Part shown: piece after piece, positions 52,517-59,735 of the stretch | How positions within the stretch are numbered: position 1 is the stretch's first letter | Layout of the letters: every line of letters begins with the position of its first letter | Origin: Streptomyces venezuelae | Lineage (GTDB): Bacteria; Actinomycetota; Actinomycetes; Streptomycetales; Streptomycetaceae | Assembly (NCBI RefSeq): GCF_008642355.1 | Contig: NZ_CP029193.1 | Location: 5,356,001 to 5,420,000 of the forward strand | Reading direction: 5' to 3' | Length of the DNA: 64,000 nucleotides | Program-made: the position numbers and the translations under genes | Notes under the pieces: generated by a model | Database searches by the model: none | The model's input: the letters and a program-made list of their open reading frames with translations, nothing else | Told to the model about the DNA's origin: nothing

Positions 52517-52561
52517 CCAGGGGCGCGGGGAACTGCGCGACCAGCCACGACGCACCCGCAG
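52517..52561. repeat. Common Streptomyces extragenic repeat
   Basis: GGGGCGCGGGGAACTGCGCG followed by ACCAGCCACGACGCACCCGCAG is a sequence I recognise as recurring many times between genes in Streptomyces chromosomes. It sits between convergent stops at 52470 and 52582 and may double as a terminator (GCGCGGGG...CTGCGCG pairing). Confidence 0.65.
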
Positions 52562-52581
52562 AGCGAAGCAGCCCCACGACC

Positions 52582-53094
52582 TCAACGGCGCTTGCGCCCG
52601 AACAGCAGCCGAGGAAGCCCACCGGGCAGCGCCTCACGTGTAGTGACCCCCGTCGGCAGCGGCGCAGCCGCGAGAGACCCCGACGGAAGCTCCGTCGTCA
52701 CATCGCGCGGCGTGAGCCGGACGACCCGGCACTGCTCGGCCCACCGCACGGTGACCCGCTCGGCGTCCGGCGCGTTCAACCGCTTCCCCTTGAGCTCCGA
52801 GGCCGCCGCCTCCCACTCCTCGGACCCGGCCGCGAGCTCCCGCACGTCCGCCGTCCACGCGACGACCCGCCCGCCCTTGTCCTTGCTGCGCACGGTCACC
52901 TCGGCCGTGCCCCCGTCGACGAGCCCCGGCAGCGGCTGCTCGCCGGGCCCGTCGCCGACGAGATGCACGGCTCCCTCGTACCAGACGTGCCAGAGCGCCC
53001 GGGCGGGCGAACCCTCGCCCTGGACCCAGACGAGGCCGGACTTCTTCGTGGCCTCCTCGACGAGGGCACGGTCGAGCAGCGGGTCAGCAGTCAT
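52582..53094 (-). CDS. Conserved hypothetical protein downstream of corA
   Basis: A 170-residue soluble protein starting at ATG 53094. It opens TADPLLDRALVEEATKKSGLVW and contains ALWHVWYEGAVHLVGDGPG. RVVAWTADVRELAAGSEEW and a basic C-terminus (LLFGRKRR) follow. The beta-rich middle recalls flavin-reductase or pyridoxamine-oxidase-like split barrels, but the resemblance is too weak to name. It lies 24 bases downstream of corA, so the two are probably co-transcribed. No metal-binding motif suggests a direct role in magnesium transport. Confidence 0.78.
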   Translation of the reverse strand: MTADPLLDRALVEEATKKSGLVWVQGEGSPARALWHVWYEGAVHLVGDGPGEQPLPGLVDGGTAEVTVRSKDKGGRVVAWTADVRELAAGSEEWEAAASELKGKRLNAPDAERVTVRWAEQCRVVRLTPRDVTTELPSGSLAAAPLPTGVTTREALPGGLPRLLFGRKRR

Positions 53095-53118
53095 GGACGG
53101 CAGCCTATCGAGTGGGGG

Positions 53119-54255
53119 TCACAGCCAGCCGTTGCGCTTCAGGGTCCGGTGGATCGCGAAGCAGACGCCGCCGATGAGGGCGAGCACCATCGGGTAGCCG
53201 TACCGCCAGCGGAGCTCGGGCATGTGATCGAAGTTCATGCCGTAGATCCCGCAGACGGCCGTCGGGACGGCGATGATCGCCGCCCACGAGGTGATCTTGC
53301 GCATGTCCTCGTTCTGCGCGACGGCGGCCTGCGCGAGGTTGGCCTGGAGGATCGAGTTGAGGAGCTCGTCGAAGCCGATGACCTGTTCCTGGACGCGCGT
53401 GAGGTGGTCGGCGACGTCACGGAAGTACTTCTGGATGTCGGGGTCGACGAGTCGCATCGGCCGCTCACTGAGCAGCAGCATCGGCCGCAGCAGCGGCGAT
53501 ACGGCGCGCTTGAACTCCAGGACCTCGCGCTTGAGCTGGTAGATCCGCCCGGCGTCGACGCCGCGCGAGCTCCCTTTGCCCTTGCTCGGCGCGGAGAACA
53601 CCTCGCTCTCCACGTCGTCGATGTCGTCCTGCATGGCGTCGGCGACCGCGATGTACCCGTCGACGACGTGGTCGGCGATGGTGTGCAGGACGGCCGACGG
53701 GCCCTTGCCGAGCAGCTCGGGGTCCTCCTGGAGGCGGCGGCGCAGGGCGCGCAGCGAACCGTGGCCGCCGTGCCGGACGGTGATGAAGAAGTCCCGGCCG
53801 GTGAAGCACATCACCTCGCCGGTCTCCACGACCTCGCTGGTGGCGGTGAGTTCGGTGTGCTCGACGTAGTGGATGGTCTTGAAGACGGTGAACAGCGTGT
53901 CGTCGTACCGCTCCAGCTTGGGCCGCTGGTGGGCGTGGACGGCGTCCTCGACGGCGAGCGGGTGCAGCCCGAACTCGGCCGCGATACCGGCGAATTCGGC
54001 CTCGGTCGGCTCGTGCAGGCCGATCCAGGCGAAGCCGCCCCGGCGGCGCACCTCCAGCATCGCCTCGTGCGGGCTGAGGGTGTCGGCGCACTCCAGGCGG
54101 CGCCCGTCGCGGTAGACGGCGCAGTCGACGACGGCGGACGCGGCGTCACGGGTGGCGTCGTAGGTGTCGTACGACGCGGGGGAGGAGGGGTAGGCGGTGC
54201 CGTCCTTGCGCAGCGAGGGGCGGACGGCGGCACGAAGGTCGCGGATCATCGACAT
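53119..54255 (-). CDS. corA: CorA-type magnesium/cobalt transporter
   Basis: A 378-residue CorA-family channel. A long cytoplasmic funnel domain includes FAWIGLHEPTEAEF, AVEDAVHAHQRPKLERY and FFITVRHG. Two C-terminal spans follow (about 316-335 and 350-368), with the signature GMNFDHMPEL between them. The start is ATG 54255 after AAGGAG; a second ATG two codons later is possible. The 500-base upstream region contains a candidate leader reading frame, unusual for an ordinary promoter. Together with the MgtE-like gene this makes a magnesium-related cluster matching Rv1232c and Rv1239c in M. tuberculosis. Confidence 0.95.
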   Translation of the reverse strand: MSMIRDLRAAVRPSLRKDGTAYPSSPASYDTYDATRDAASAVVDCAVYRDGRRLECADTLSPHEAMLEVRRRGGFAWIGLHEPTEAEFAGIAAEFGLHPLAVEDAVHAHQRPKLERYDDTLFTVFKTIHYVEHTELTATSEVVETGEVMCFTGRDFFITVRHGGHGSLRALRRRLQEDPELLGKGPSAVLHTIADHVVDGYIAVADAMQDDIDDVESEVFSAPSKGKGSSRGVDAGRIYQLKREVLEFKRAVSPLLRPMLLLSERPMRLVDPDIQKYFRDVADHLTRVQEQVIGFDELLNSILQANLAQAAVAQNEDMRKITSWAAIIAVPTAVCGIYGMNFDHMPELRWRYGYPMVLALIGGVCFAIHRTLKRNGWL

Positions 54256-54507
54256 GGGCAGGCTCCTTCGAAGGAGGCCGCCGGCGACGGTTGGAACTGC
54301 CCGGAATGGGGACGTCCTACTGCGGGGTGTTTGGCACGTCCGCAAAGCGGGAAGCACCGCACCGTCGCGGTGGCAGCTTCGCTACTGACACAGATCAGGA
54401 AACTCAGACAGATCAGGTGGGAACGAAGTGCTCTTCCGACGCACACGGCACGAACAGTGCTCGCGGTGCGTGCGTGTGCTCGCGCAGCAGCTACAGGGCT
54501 GCGGGAA

Positions 54508-54555
54508 TCACCGGGCGGAAGAGCGGGTGGTACTGCACGGTCGACTTCGGTCCAT
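54508..54555 (-). CDS. Candidate corA leader peptide
   Basis: ATG 54555 opens a 15-codon frame (MDRSRPCSTTRSSAR) ending in TGA at 54508. An unusually strong ribosome binding site, GGAGGAGGTGG, lies 7 bases upstream, better than most real genes here. It would be translated from the corA leader transcript 252 bases before corA. Short leader frames regulate magnesium transporter genes in enterobacteria (mgtL, corL), which makes this suggestive. There is no homology evidence, and chance occurrence is possible. Confidence 0.35.
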   Translation of the reverse strand: MDRSRPCSTTRSSAR

Positions 54556-54724
54556 TGCAGCCCCACCTCCTCCGGCCGGTCCCCCGTAAGGGAAGTCCCA
54601 TGCGCCCTTCACGCCCGTGGCGCAAAGTCAGTGTCTGTCTGCAGGGCTTGAAAGCGACGCTTCTGCGTGCTGCCCTGAGCCAGCGGCCAACACTATCAGC
54701 CGACAGAAGTGTCAAGCCCCCGCT

Positions 54725-54751
54725 TTGCCATTGCCTGACGAGTTCTATGCT
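54725..54751 (+). promoter_or_regulatory. Probable promoter of a leaderless SUFU-domain transcript
   Basis: TTGCCA (54725-54730) and TATGCT (54746-54751) are spaced 15 bases apart. The expected transcription start falls on or next to the A of the ATG at 54758, and no ribosome binding site precedes that ATG. Confidence 0.5.
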
Positions 54752-54757
54752 CGCGTC

Positions 54758-55342
54758 ATGGCTGATGTTCTTGCGCTGGTCGAGGCCCGTCTCCTTACCG
54801 GCCTGGGAGAACCCGACGCGCGCGCCGCGGTGACCTTCCTCGGCACCGACCGCGTGGAAGTGCTGCGGTTCACGGACGGCGACGTGGTGCGCTACGCCAC
54901 GCTCGGCATGTCGGCGCAGCCGATGGCCGACCCGACCGCCGCGCTGGCCGACCCGGTCAAGGGCCCGCGCGCCGAGCTGCTGCTCTCGGTGCGCGGAGGG
55001 CTCGCCGACACGGACAAGGTGCTGCGGCCGCTCGCCGTCCTCGCCGCCTCGCCCCAGGTCGAGGGGCTGATCGTGGCGCCGGGCGCGTCGCTGGACGTGG
55101 GTGAACCGCTCTGGCCGGGCGCGCCGTTCACCTCGGTGCTGGTGGCGGAGTCCGGCGGTCTGGTCGAGGACCTGGCGCTGGACGAGCCCATGGATCCCGT
55201 GCGGTTCCTGCCGCTGCTGCCCATGACGCCGAACGAGGCGGCGTGGAAGCGGGTGCACGGCGCGGCGGCCCTCCAGGAGCGCTGGCTGAACAGCGGGACG
55301 GACCTGCGCGATCCGCTGCGCAAGTCCGTGTCCCTGGACTGA
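54758..55342 (+). CDS. SUFU (suppressor of fused)-domain protein
   Basis: A 194-residue protein with the layout of bacterial SUFU-domain proteins: TFLGTDRVEVLRFTDGDVVRY, an extended middle containing RAELLLSVRGG, and VEDLALDEPMDPVRFLPLLPMTPNEAAWK. Such domains occur in bacteria as possible immunity or housekeeping proteins; no toxin gene is adjacent here. The start is ATG 54758. It lacks a ribosome binding site but is well placed for leaderless translation. The first codons (GCT GAT GTT CTT) are less GC-rich than the rest, which suits initiation. The end of the gene, including the stop, is partly repeated just downstream. Confidence 0.85.
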   Translation: MADVLALVEARLLTGLGEPDARAAVTFLGTDRVEVLRFTDGDVVRYATLGMSAQPMADPTAALADPVKGPRAELLLSVRGGLADTDKVLRPLAVLAASPQVEGLIVAPGASLDVGEPLWPGAPFTSVLVAESGGLVEDLALDEPMDPVRFLPLLPMTPNEAAWKRVHGAAALQERWLNSGTDLRDPLRKSVSLD

Positions 55343-55382
55343 AGTCCGGCGCCGGGCCCCTGTCCCTGGACTGAAGTCCGGC
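55329..55382 (+). repeat. Direct repeat of the SUFU gene's 3' end
   Basis: Identical 22-base copies at 55329-55350 and 55361-55382, offset by 32 bases. The first holds the last codons and stop of the SUFU gene. Each copy contains the small hairpin GGACT/AGTCC. It looks like a short tandem duplication. Confidence 0.85.
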
Positions 55383-55392
55383 CGCCGGGAGC

Positions 55393-56646
55393 TCAGTCGG
55401 CGAAGACCGTGACGCTGTCCTCGGTGGCGTGCCGCGGTTCCAGTTCCTCGGCTTCGTGGGTGAGGGCGTTCCTGCGCACCCACACCACGACCGCGCCGAG
55501 CACCGCCGTGACGGCCGCGACCACGAACGGGATGTGGATGTTGCTCCACTCCTCGATCTTCGGTGCGAAGAACGGCGCGGCGGCGGCCGCGAACCAGCGG
55601 ACGAAGTTGTAGCCGGCGCTGGCCACCGGGCGGGGCGCGTCGGAGACGCCGAGGGCGAGTTCGGTGTACACCGTGTTGTTCACGCCGATGAACGCGCCGG
55701 ACAGGATGGTGCAGACGACGGCGACCGTGTGGTTCCCGTACCCGAGCACCAGGACGTCTGCGGCGAGCAGCACCAGCGAGCTGCCGAGCACCTTCAGCGA
55801 GCCGAACCGTGCCTGCAGCCGGGGCGCCACCAGGACCGAGAACACCGCGAGGAGCACGCCCCAGGCGAAGAAGACCGCGCCGGACTTGTACGGGGACATG
55901 TTCAGGACGAACGGCGTGAAGGCCAGCACGGTGAAGAACGTGTAGTTGTAGAAGAAGGCGGAGGCCGCCGCGGAGGCGAGTCCGCCGTGGCCGAGCGCCT
56001 TGACCGGGTCGAGCAGGGACGTCTTCCGCGCGGGCTTCGGCTGTTCCTTGAGGAACGCGGTGATGCAGAGGAAGCCGATCGCCATCAGGGCCGCGGTGCC
56101 GAAGAACGGGTAGCGCCAGCTGGCGTCGCCGAGCAGCGCGCCGACCAGCGGGCCGCAGGCCATGCCGAGGCCGAGCGCCGACTCGTACAGCAGGATCGCG
56201 GCGGCGCTGCCGCCGGCCGCGGCGCCGACGATGACGGCGAGGGCGGTCGAGACGAAGAGCGCGTTGCCGAGTCCCCAGCCCGCCCGGAAGCCGACGAGCT
56301 CGCCGACCGACCCCGACGTGCCGGAGAGGGCCGCGAACACCACGACGAGCGCGAGGCCGAGCAGCAGGGTCTTCTTGCCGCCGATGCGGCTGGACACGAA
56401 GCCGGTGACCAGCATCGCGACGGCGGTGATCAGGAAGTACGAGGTGAAGAGGAGGGACACCTGGCTCGCGCTCGCGTCCAGGCCCTTGGCGATGGAGGGC
56501 AGGATCGGGTCGACGAGTCCGATGCCCATGAACGCCACGACGGACGCCCCGGCCGTCGCCCAGACGGCCTTCGGCTGCCGCAGCAGACTGCCCGCCCCGG
56601 CGTCGAACGGGTCCCCTTCGGCGGGACCCCCTGTGCTGCTGTTCAT
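55393..56646 (-). CDS. Major facilitator superfamily exporter
   Basis: A 417-residue transporter with twelve predicted spans. The motif between helices 2 and 3 is GFVSSRIGGKKTLLLG, and GMACGPLVGALLG resembles motif C of proton-coupled drug exporters (EmrD/Bcr-like 12-span type). The first 25 residues are cytoplasmic and Gly/Ser-rich. The start is ATG 56646 after GGAG. Its promoter region holds an inverted repeat resembling iron-regulator (DtxR-family) boxes, so siderophore export is worth considering alongside drug efflux. It is convergent with the SUFU gene. Confidence 0.9.
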   Translation of the reverse strand: MNSSTGGPAEGDPFDAGAGSLLRQPKAVWATAGASVVAFMGIGLVDPILPSIAKGLDASASQVSLLFTSYFLITAVAMLVTGFVSSRIGGKKTLLLGLALVVVFAALSGTSGSVGELVGFRAGWGLGNALFVSTALAVIVGAAAGGSAAAILLYESALGLGMACGPLVGALLGDASWRYPFFGTAALMAIGFLCITAFLKEQPKPARKTSLLDPVKALGHGGLASAAASAFFYNYTFFTVLAFTPFVLNMSPYKSGAVFFAWGVLLAVFSVLVAPRLQARFGSLKVLGSSLVLLAADVLVLGYGNHTVAVVCTILSGAFIGVNNTVYTELALGVSDAPRPVASAGYNFVRWFAAAAAPFFAPKIEEWSNIHIPFVVAAVTAVLGAVVVWVRRNALTHEAEELEPRHATEDSVTVFAD

Positions 56647-56704
56647 ACAGCCGCTCCTTCACTGCTTCCGCTGCCTCCACGGAAGTCGTTGACGTATACA
56701 CACA

Positions 56705-56723
56705 TTAAGTTAGCGAGGCTAAA
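56705..56723 (-). promoter_or_regulatory. Possible DtxR/DmdR-type iron box before the MFS gene
   Basis: TTAAGTTAGCGAGGCTAAA (56705-56723) contains the inverted repeat TTAGC/GCTAA. Its left half matches the remembered iron-box consensus TTAGGTTAGGCTCACCTAA well, its right half poorly. It lies 59-77 bases before the MFS start codon, in the promoter region. Confidence 0.35.
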
Positions 56724-56818
56724 TGATGCAAGCTACACCTAGTTTTCCCCGGTGACAGCGCCACCGGACGGGTGATCGTCCTTGACGGGGCGGCGACCGG
56801 GGAGGACCGTTGGGCGCT

Positions 56819-57460
56819 ATGAGGGGCGAACCCAGTTGCCCGAAGTGTGGTGGCCGGGTCAGGGCTCCCGGTCTCTTTGCCGACTCCTGGCAGTGCGACG
56901 TGCACGGCACGGTGCACCCGCTGCAGCCCGTGATCCCGCCCAGCGTCGAGGCCCTCCAGGTCGTGGTGCACCGCACGCAGGTCCCGGTGTGGATGCCGTG
57001 GCCGCTGCCGGTCGGCTGGCTGTTCACGGGTGTGGCGTGCGCGGGCGACGACAGGAGCGGCGGCCGTGCGACGGCCGTGGCCTGCTCGGGCCCCGCGCCG
57101 CTCGGCGGCGTCGGTGAGCTGGTGCTCGTCGCCGAGGAGCTCGGTGTGGGGCTCGGCGCGCGGTACGCAGGCATCGACGGCCCCGACCCGGGGCCCCACA
57201 TGAGCGTCGAGAAGCCACCGCAGACCAAGGTCCTCGCGGCCGGGCGGCCGACGCCGCTCTGGCACGTCTCCGGGACGCCGGACGACCGCGCCGTCTTCGC
57301 GGGAGAGGCGCGCGGTCTGTGGCTGTGGGCCATCGCGTGGCCGGAGCAGTCGGGCCTGCTCATGTACGACGAGCTGGTCCTCACGGATCTGCGGGACGCG
57401 GGCGCGGAGGTGGACCTGATCCCGTGCGGAGCGCTGTCACCGCGGCTGCTCACGCCGTAG
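56819..57460 (+). CDS. DUF6758-like protein with zinc-ribbon N-terminus
   Basis: A 213-residue protein opening MRGEPSCPKCGGRVRAPG. The pair CPKC and a later Cys-x-x-His (QCDVHG) could bind one zinc ion. The remainder, with ALQVVVHRTQVPVWMPWPLP, GELVLVAEELGVGLGARYAG and EVDLIPCGALSPRLL, is beta-rich and has no recognised catalytic motif. I use ATG 56819; a TTG at 56810 is closer to GGAGG and is an alternative. It is divergent from the MFS gene. The role is unknown; the family name is from memory. Confidence 0.8.
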   Translation: MRGEPSCPKCGGRVRAPGLFADSWQCDVHGTVHPLQPVIPPSVEALQVVVHRTQVPVWMPWPLPVGWLFTGVACAGDDRSGGRATAVACSGPAPLGGVGELVLVAEELGVGLGARYAGIDGPDPGPHMSVEKPPQTKVLAAGRPTPLWHVSGTPDDRAVFAGEARGLWLWAIAWPEQSGLLMYDELVLTDLRDAGAEVDLIPCGALSPRLLTP

Positions 57461-57682
57461 GGGAGGGCGGCGACGGGACGGCGGGGCGGGTGGTGCGGCT
57501 TGCCGGGCGGCCCGTGCGCCGGGCCGTCGGAGCACGTGGGGCACCGGTGGTGTGCGGCGCCGGTGCGGAGGGGGTGAGCGATACCTCTTCCGGGACGGGG
57601 TGTGCGGCGTCCGGCGGCCGTTATCCTTGAGCGTCAGCTCTCATTCCGTCCGTCGTCCCGCCAAAGCCCTGGAGTCAGCGTC

Positions 57683-58558
57683 GTGCGCATCGATCTGCAC
57701 ACCCACTCCACCGCGTCCGACGGCACGGACACCCCCGCCGAACTGGTCCGCAACGCGGCCGCCGCCGGACTCGACGTCGTCGCGCTGACCGACCACGACA
57801 CCACCCGGGGCCACGCCGAGGCGAAGAAGGCCCTGAGCGAGCTGTCGACGGGCCTGACCCTGGTGACCGGCGCCGAGCTCTCCTTCAACCTCGACGGCAT
57901 GGGCCTGCACATGCTGGCCTACCTCTTCGACCCCGAGGAACCGGAGCTCGCCCGCGAGTGCGAGCTGGTCCGCGACGACCGCGTGCCGCGCGCGAAGGCG
58001 ATGATCGAGAAGCTCCAGGGGCTCGGCGTGCCCGTCACCTGGGAGCAGGTCGCACGCATCGCGGGCGACGGCTCGGTGGGCCGTCCGCACATCGCCGAGG
58101 CGCTCGTCGAGCTGGGCGTCGTGCCCACCGTCTCCGACGCCTTCACGGCCGAGTGGCTCGCCGACGGCGGCCGCGCCTTCGCCGACAAGCACGAACTCGA
58201 CCCCTTCGACGCGATCCGCCTGGTCAAGGCGGCCGGCGGCGTCACCGTCTTCGCACACCCCGGTGCCATCAAGCGCGGCAAGGTCGTCTCCGAGAGCGTC
58301 ATAGCCGACCTCGCCGCGGCCGGCCTCGACGGCATCGAGGTCGACCACATGGACCACACGCCCGAGACCCGCGCCCGGCTGCGCGCGCTCGCGGGGGACC
58401 TCGGCCTGCTGGTCACCGGGTCCAGCGACTACCACGGCAGCCGCAAGACCTGCGTGCTCGGCGAGTTCACCACGGACCCCGAGATCTACGGCGAGATCAC
58501 GCGCCGGGCCACGGGAGCCTTCCCGGTGCCCGGAGCGGGCGGACTCCCCGCCGCCTGA
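57683..58558 (+). CDS. PHP-domain phosphoesterase (TrpH/YciV type)
   Basis: A 291-residue metal-dependent phosphoesterase. The four PHP motifs are visible: DLHTHS at residues 4-9, ALTDHDTTRGH at about 36-46, a Glu in TGAELSF with the following His in GLHMLAY, and FAHPGAI plus GSSDYHG toward the end. In E. coli the homologue (YciV/RnaAM) is a 5'-3' exonuclease and nucleotide phosphatase. The start is GTG 57683 after GGAG. The gene is followed 146 bases later by the MarC gene on the same strand. Length is normal for the family. Confidence 0.92.
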   Translation: MRIDLHTHSTASDGTDTPAELVRNAAAAGLDVVALTDHDTTRGHAEAKKALSELSTGLTLVTGAELSFNLDGMGLHMLAYLFDPEEPELARECELVRDDRVPRAKAMIEKLQGLGVPVTWEQVARIAGDGSVGRPHIAEALVELGVVPTVSDAFTAEWLADGGRAFADKHELDPFDAIRLVKAAGGVTVFAHPGAIKRGKVVSESVIADLAAAGLDGIEVDHMDHTPETRARLRALAGDLGLLVTGSSDYHGSRKTCVLGEFTTDPEIYGEITRRATGAFPVPGAGGLPAA

Positions 58559-58704
58559 CGGTCGGCTCGCTCGCGGGACCGCCCTCCCCCTCCTCACTTC
58601 ACTCTTCACCGCACCCCACGGTTCCGTGGCCGCGGCTGCCCTGCCCCGTGCACGGCGCCGTGACGCCGCGGGACCTTCGTACGACTCTCTGCAAGGCCAT
58701 CACT

Positions 58705-59310
58705 GTGTTCGACGTCGCCGTCTTCGGATCCCTCTTTCTCACGCTTTTCGTGATCATGGACCCCCCTGGGATCACCCCGATCTTCCTCGGTCTCACCGCG
58801 GGCCGACCCGCCAAGGTGCAGCAGCGGATGGCCTTCCAGGCCGTGTGCGTCGCCTTCGGCGTCATCTCGGTCTTCGGCCTCGTGGGCCACCAGATCCTCG
58901 ACTACCTGCATGTCTCCGTCCCCGCGCTGATGATCGCGGGCGGTCTGCTGCTGCTCCTGATCGCGCTCGACCTGCTCACCGGCAAGACCGACGAGCCCAA
59001 GCAGACCAAGGACGTCAACGTGGCGCTGGTCCCGCTGGGCATGCCGCTGCTCGCGGGGCCCGGCGCGATCGTCTCCGTCATCCTGGCCGTCCAGGACGCC
59101 GACAGCGTCGGCACGCAGATCTCCGTCTGGGCGGCGATCGTGGCCATGCACGTGGTCCTGTGGCTGGTGATGCGGTACTCGCTGCTGATCATCCGCGTGA
59201 TCAAGGACGGCGGCGTGGTGCTCGTGACGCGGCTCGCGGGCATGATGCTGTCCGCCATCGCCGTGCAGCAGATCATCAACGGCGTGCTGCAGGTGATCGA
59301 GGGGGCCTGA
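58705..59310 (+). CDS. MarC-family integral membrane protein
   Basis: A 201-residue protein with six predicted spans of the MarC/UPF0056 family. The repeats of the fold show as FLTLFVIMDPPGITPIFLGLT and VALVPLGMPLLAGPGAIVSVI. The Pro-rich MDPPG...P and GMPLLAGPGA motifs are diagnostic. The start is GTG 58705 after AAGG; the frame is open far upstream, but the earlier part is not hydrophobic and overlaps the PHP gene. The name comes from the E. coli mar locus, but marC has no proven role in drug resistance. A strong terminator follows. Confidence 0.93.
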   Translation: MFDVAVFGSLFLTLFVIMDPPGITPIFLGLTAGRPAKVQQRMAFQAVCVAFGVISVFGLVGHQILDYLHVSVPALMIAGGLLLLLIALDLLTGKTDEPKQTKDVNVALVPLGMPLLAGPGAIVSVILAVQDADSVGTQISVWAAIVAMHVVLWLVMRYSLLIIRVIKDGGVVLVTRLAGMMLSAIAVQQIINGVLQVIEGA

Positions 59311-59340
59311 CCGGCCTGCTTCCGTCTGTCTGCGTACACA

Positions 59341-59380
59341 CGAAGGGCCCCGGTACGGAAATCCGTACCGGGGCCCTTCG
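59341..59380. terminator. Bidirectional terminator between the MarC gene and the 50-residue gene
   Basis: Perfect 19-bp arms (59341-59359 with 59362-59380) around a two-base centre. It lies 30 bases after the MarC stop and 9 bases beyond the convergent stop at 59390. Confidence 0.92.
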
Positions 59381-59389
59381 ACGTCTGCG

Positions 59390-59542
59390 TTACGAGGCCG
59401 TGGTGTCGGCCGGGCGGATGTAGATGCGCTGGCCGATCGCTGCGGCCTGCTGCACGATCCGATTGACGGAGGCGGCGTCCACGACGGTGCTGTCCACGGC
59501 CGAGCCGTCGACGTCGTCGAGTCGCATGATTTCGAAGCGCAT
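59390..59542 (-). CDS. Conserved 50-residue small protein
   Basis: A 50-residue frame from ATG 59542 to TAA 59390. It starts MRFEIMRLDDVDGSAVDS and ends QRIYIRPADTTAS. GGGAG lies 8 bases upstream, and a dedicated terminator follows the stop, so it has all the marks of a real gene despite its size. I believe near-identical small proteins occur in many streptomycetes. There is no signal peptide or membrane span. The pattern of two strand-like ends around one helix (ASVNRIVQQAAAIGQR) suggests a small folded or partner-bound protein. The function is unknown. Confidence 0.8.
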   Translation of the reverse strand: MRFEIMRLDDVDGSAVDSTVVDAASVNRIVQQAAAIGQRIYIRPADTTAS

Positions 59543-59663
59543 AGGGCTTCTCCCTTCGTCTGGTCATCCTCCTGCAAGGAGAACTGCTGTGGTGTTGCTG
59601 GTGTCTCTGATGGTGTCAACGAGTTGCCCCCTGCAAACATTCCCTACGCTAAAGAAATTTTTC

Positions 59664-59678
59664 GGTAACCTAATTACC
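59664..59678. promoter_or_regulatory. GGTAA-N5-TTACC inverted repeat in an AT-rich divergent promoter region
   Basis: The perfect five-base arms lie in the most AT-rich stretch of the window (59640-59690, including AAAGAAATTTTTC). The site is between the 50-residue gene (59542) and the NYN gene (59736), so either could be controlled from it. Confidence 0.45.
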
Positions 59679-59735
59679 TGCGAGTAGCGGGAGCGGTTGT
59701 GTTCGCTGCGTGACCGGCGGGAGACTGGGACCGAT

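Larger units (their letters stand above)
54256..54757. promoter_or_regulatory. 502-base divergent region between corA and the SUFU-domain gene
   Basis: No full-length gene fits. The minus strand has TTGACA (54714-54709) followed by a long leader that includes the 15-codon frame at 54508-54555, then about 250 bases to the corA start. That stretch is rich in short complementary segments. I could not match it to the M-box (ykoK) or other known riboswitch consensus by eye. The plus strand holds the SUFU promoter at 54725-54751. Confidence 0.45.

Noticed and set aside
54256..54757. Known magnesium riboswitch (M-box) in the corA leader
   Set aside because: I could not find the conserved M-box core by eye; only generic structure and a short frame are visible.
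54758..55342. SUFU-domain gene as the immunity part of a toxin system
   Set aside because: No toxin-like gene, secretion domain or repeat cassette is adjacent; the neighbours are corA and an MFS exporter.
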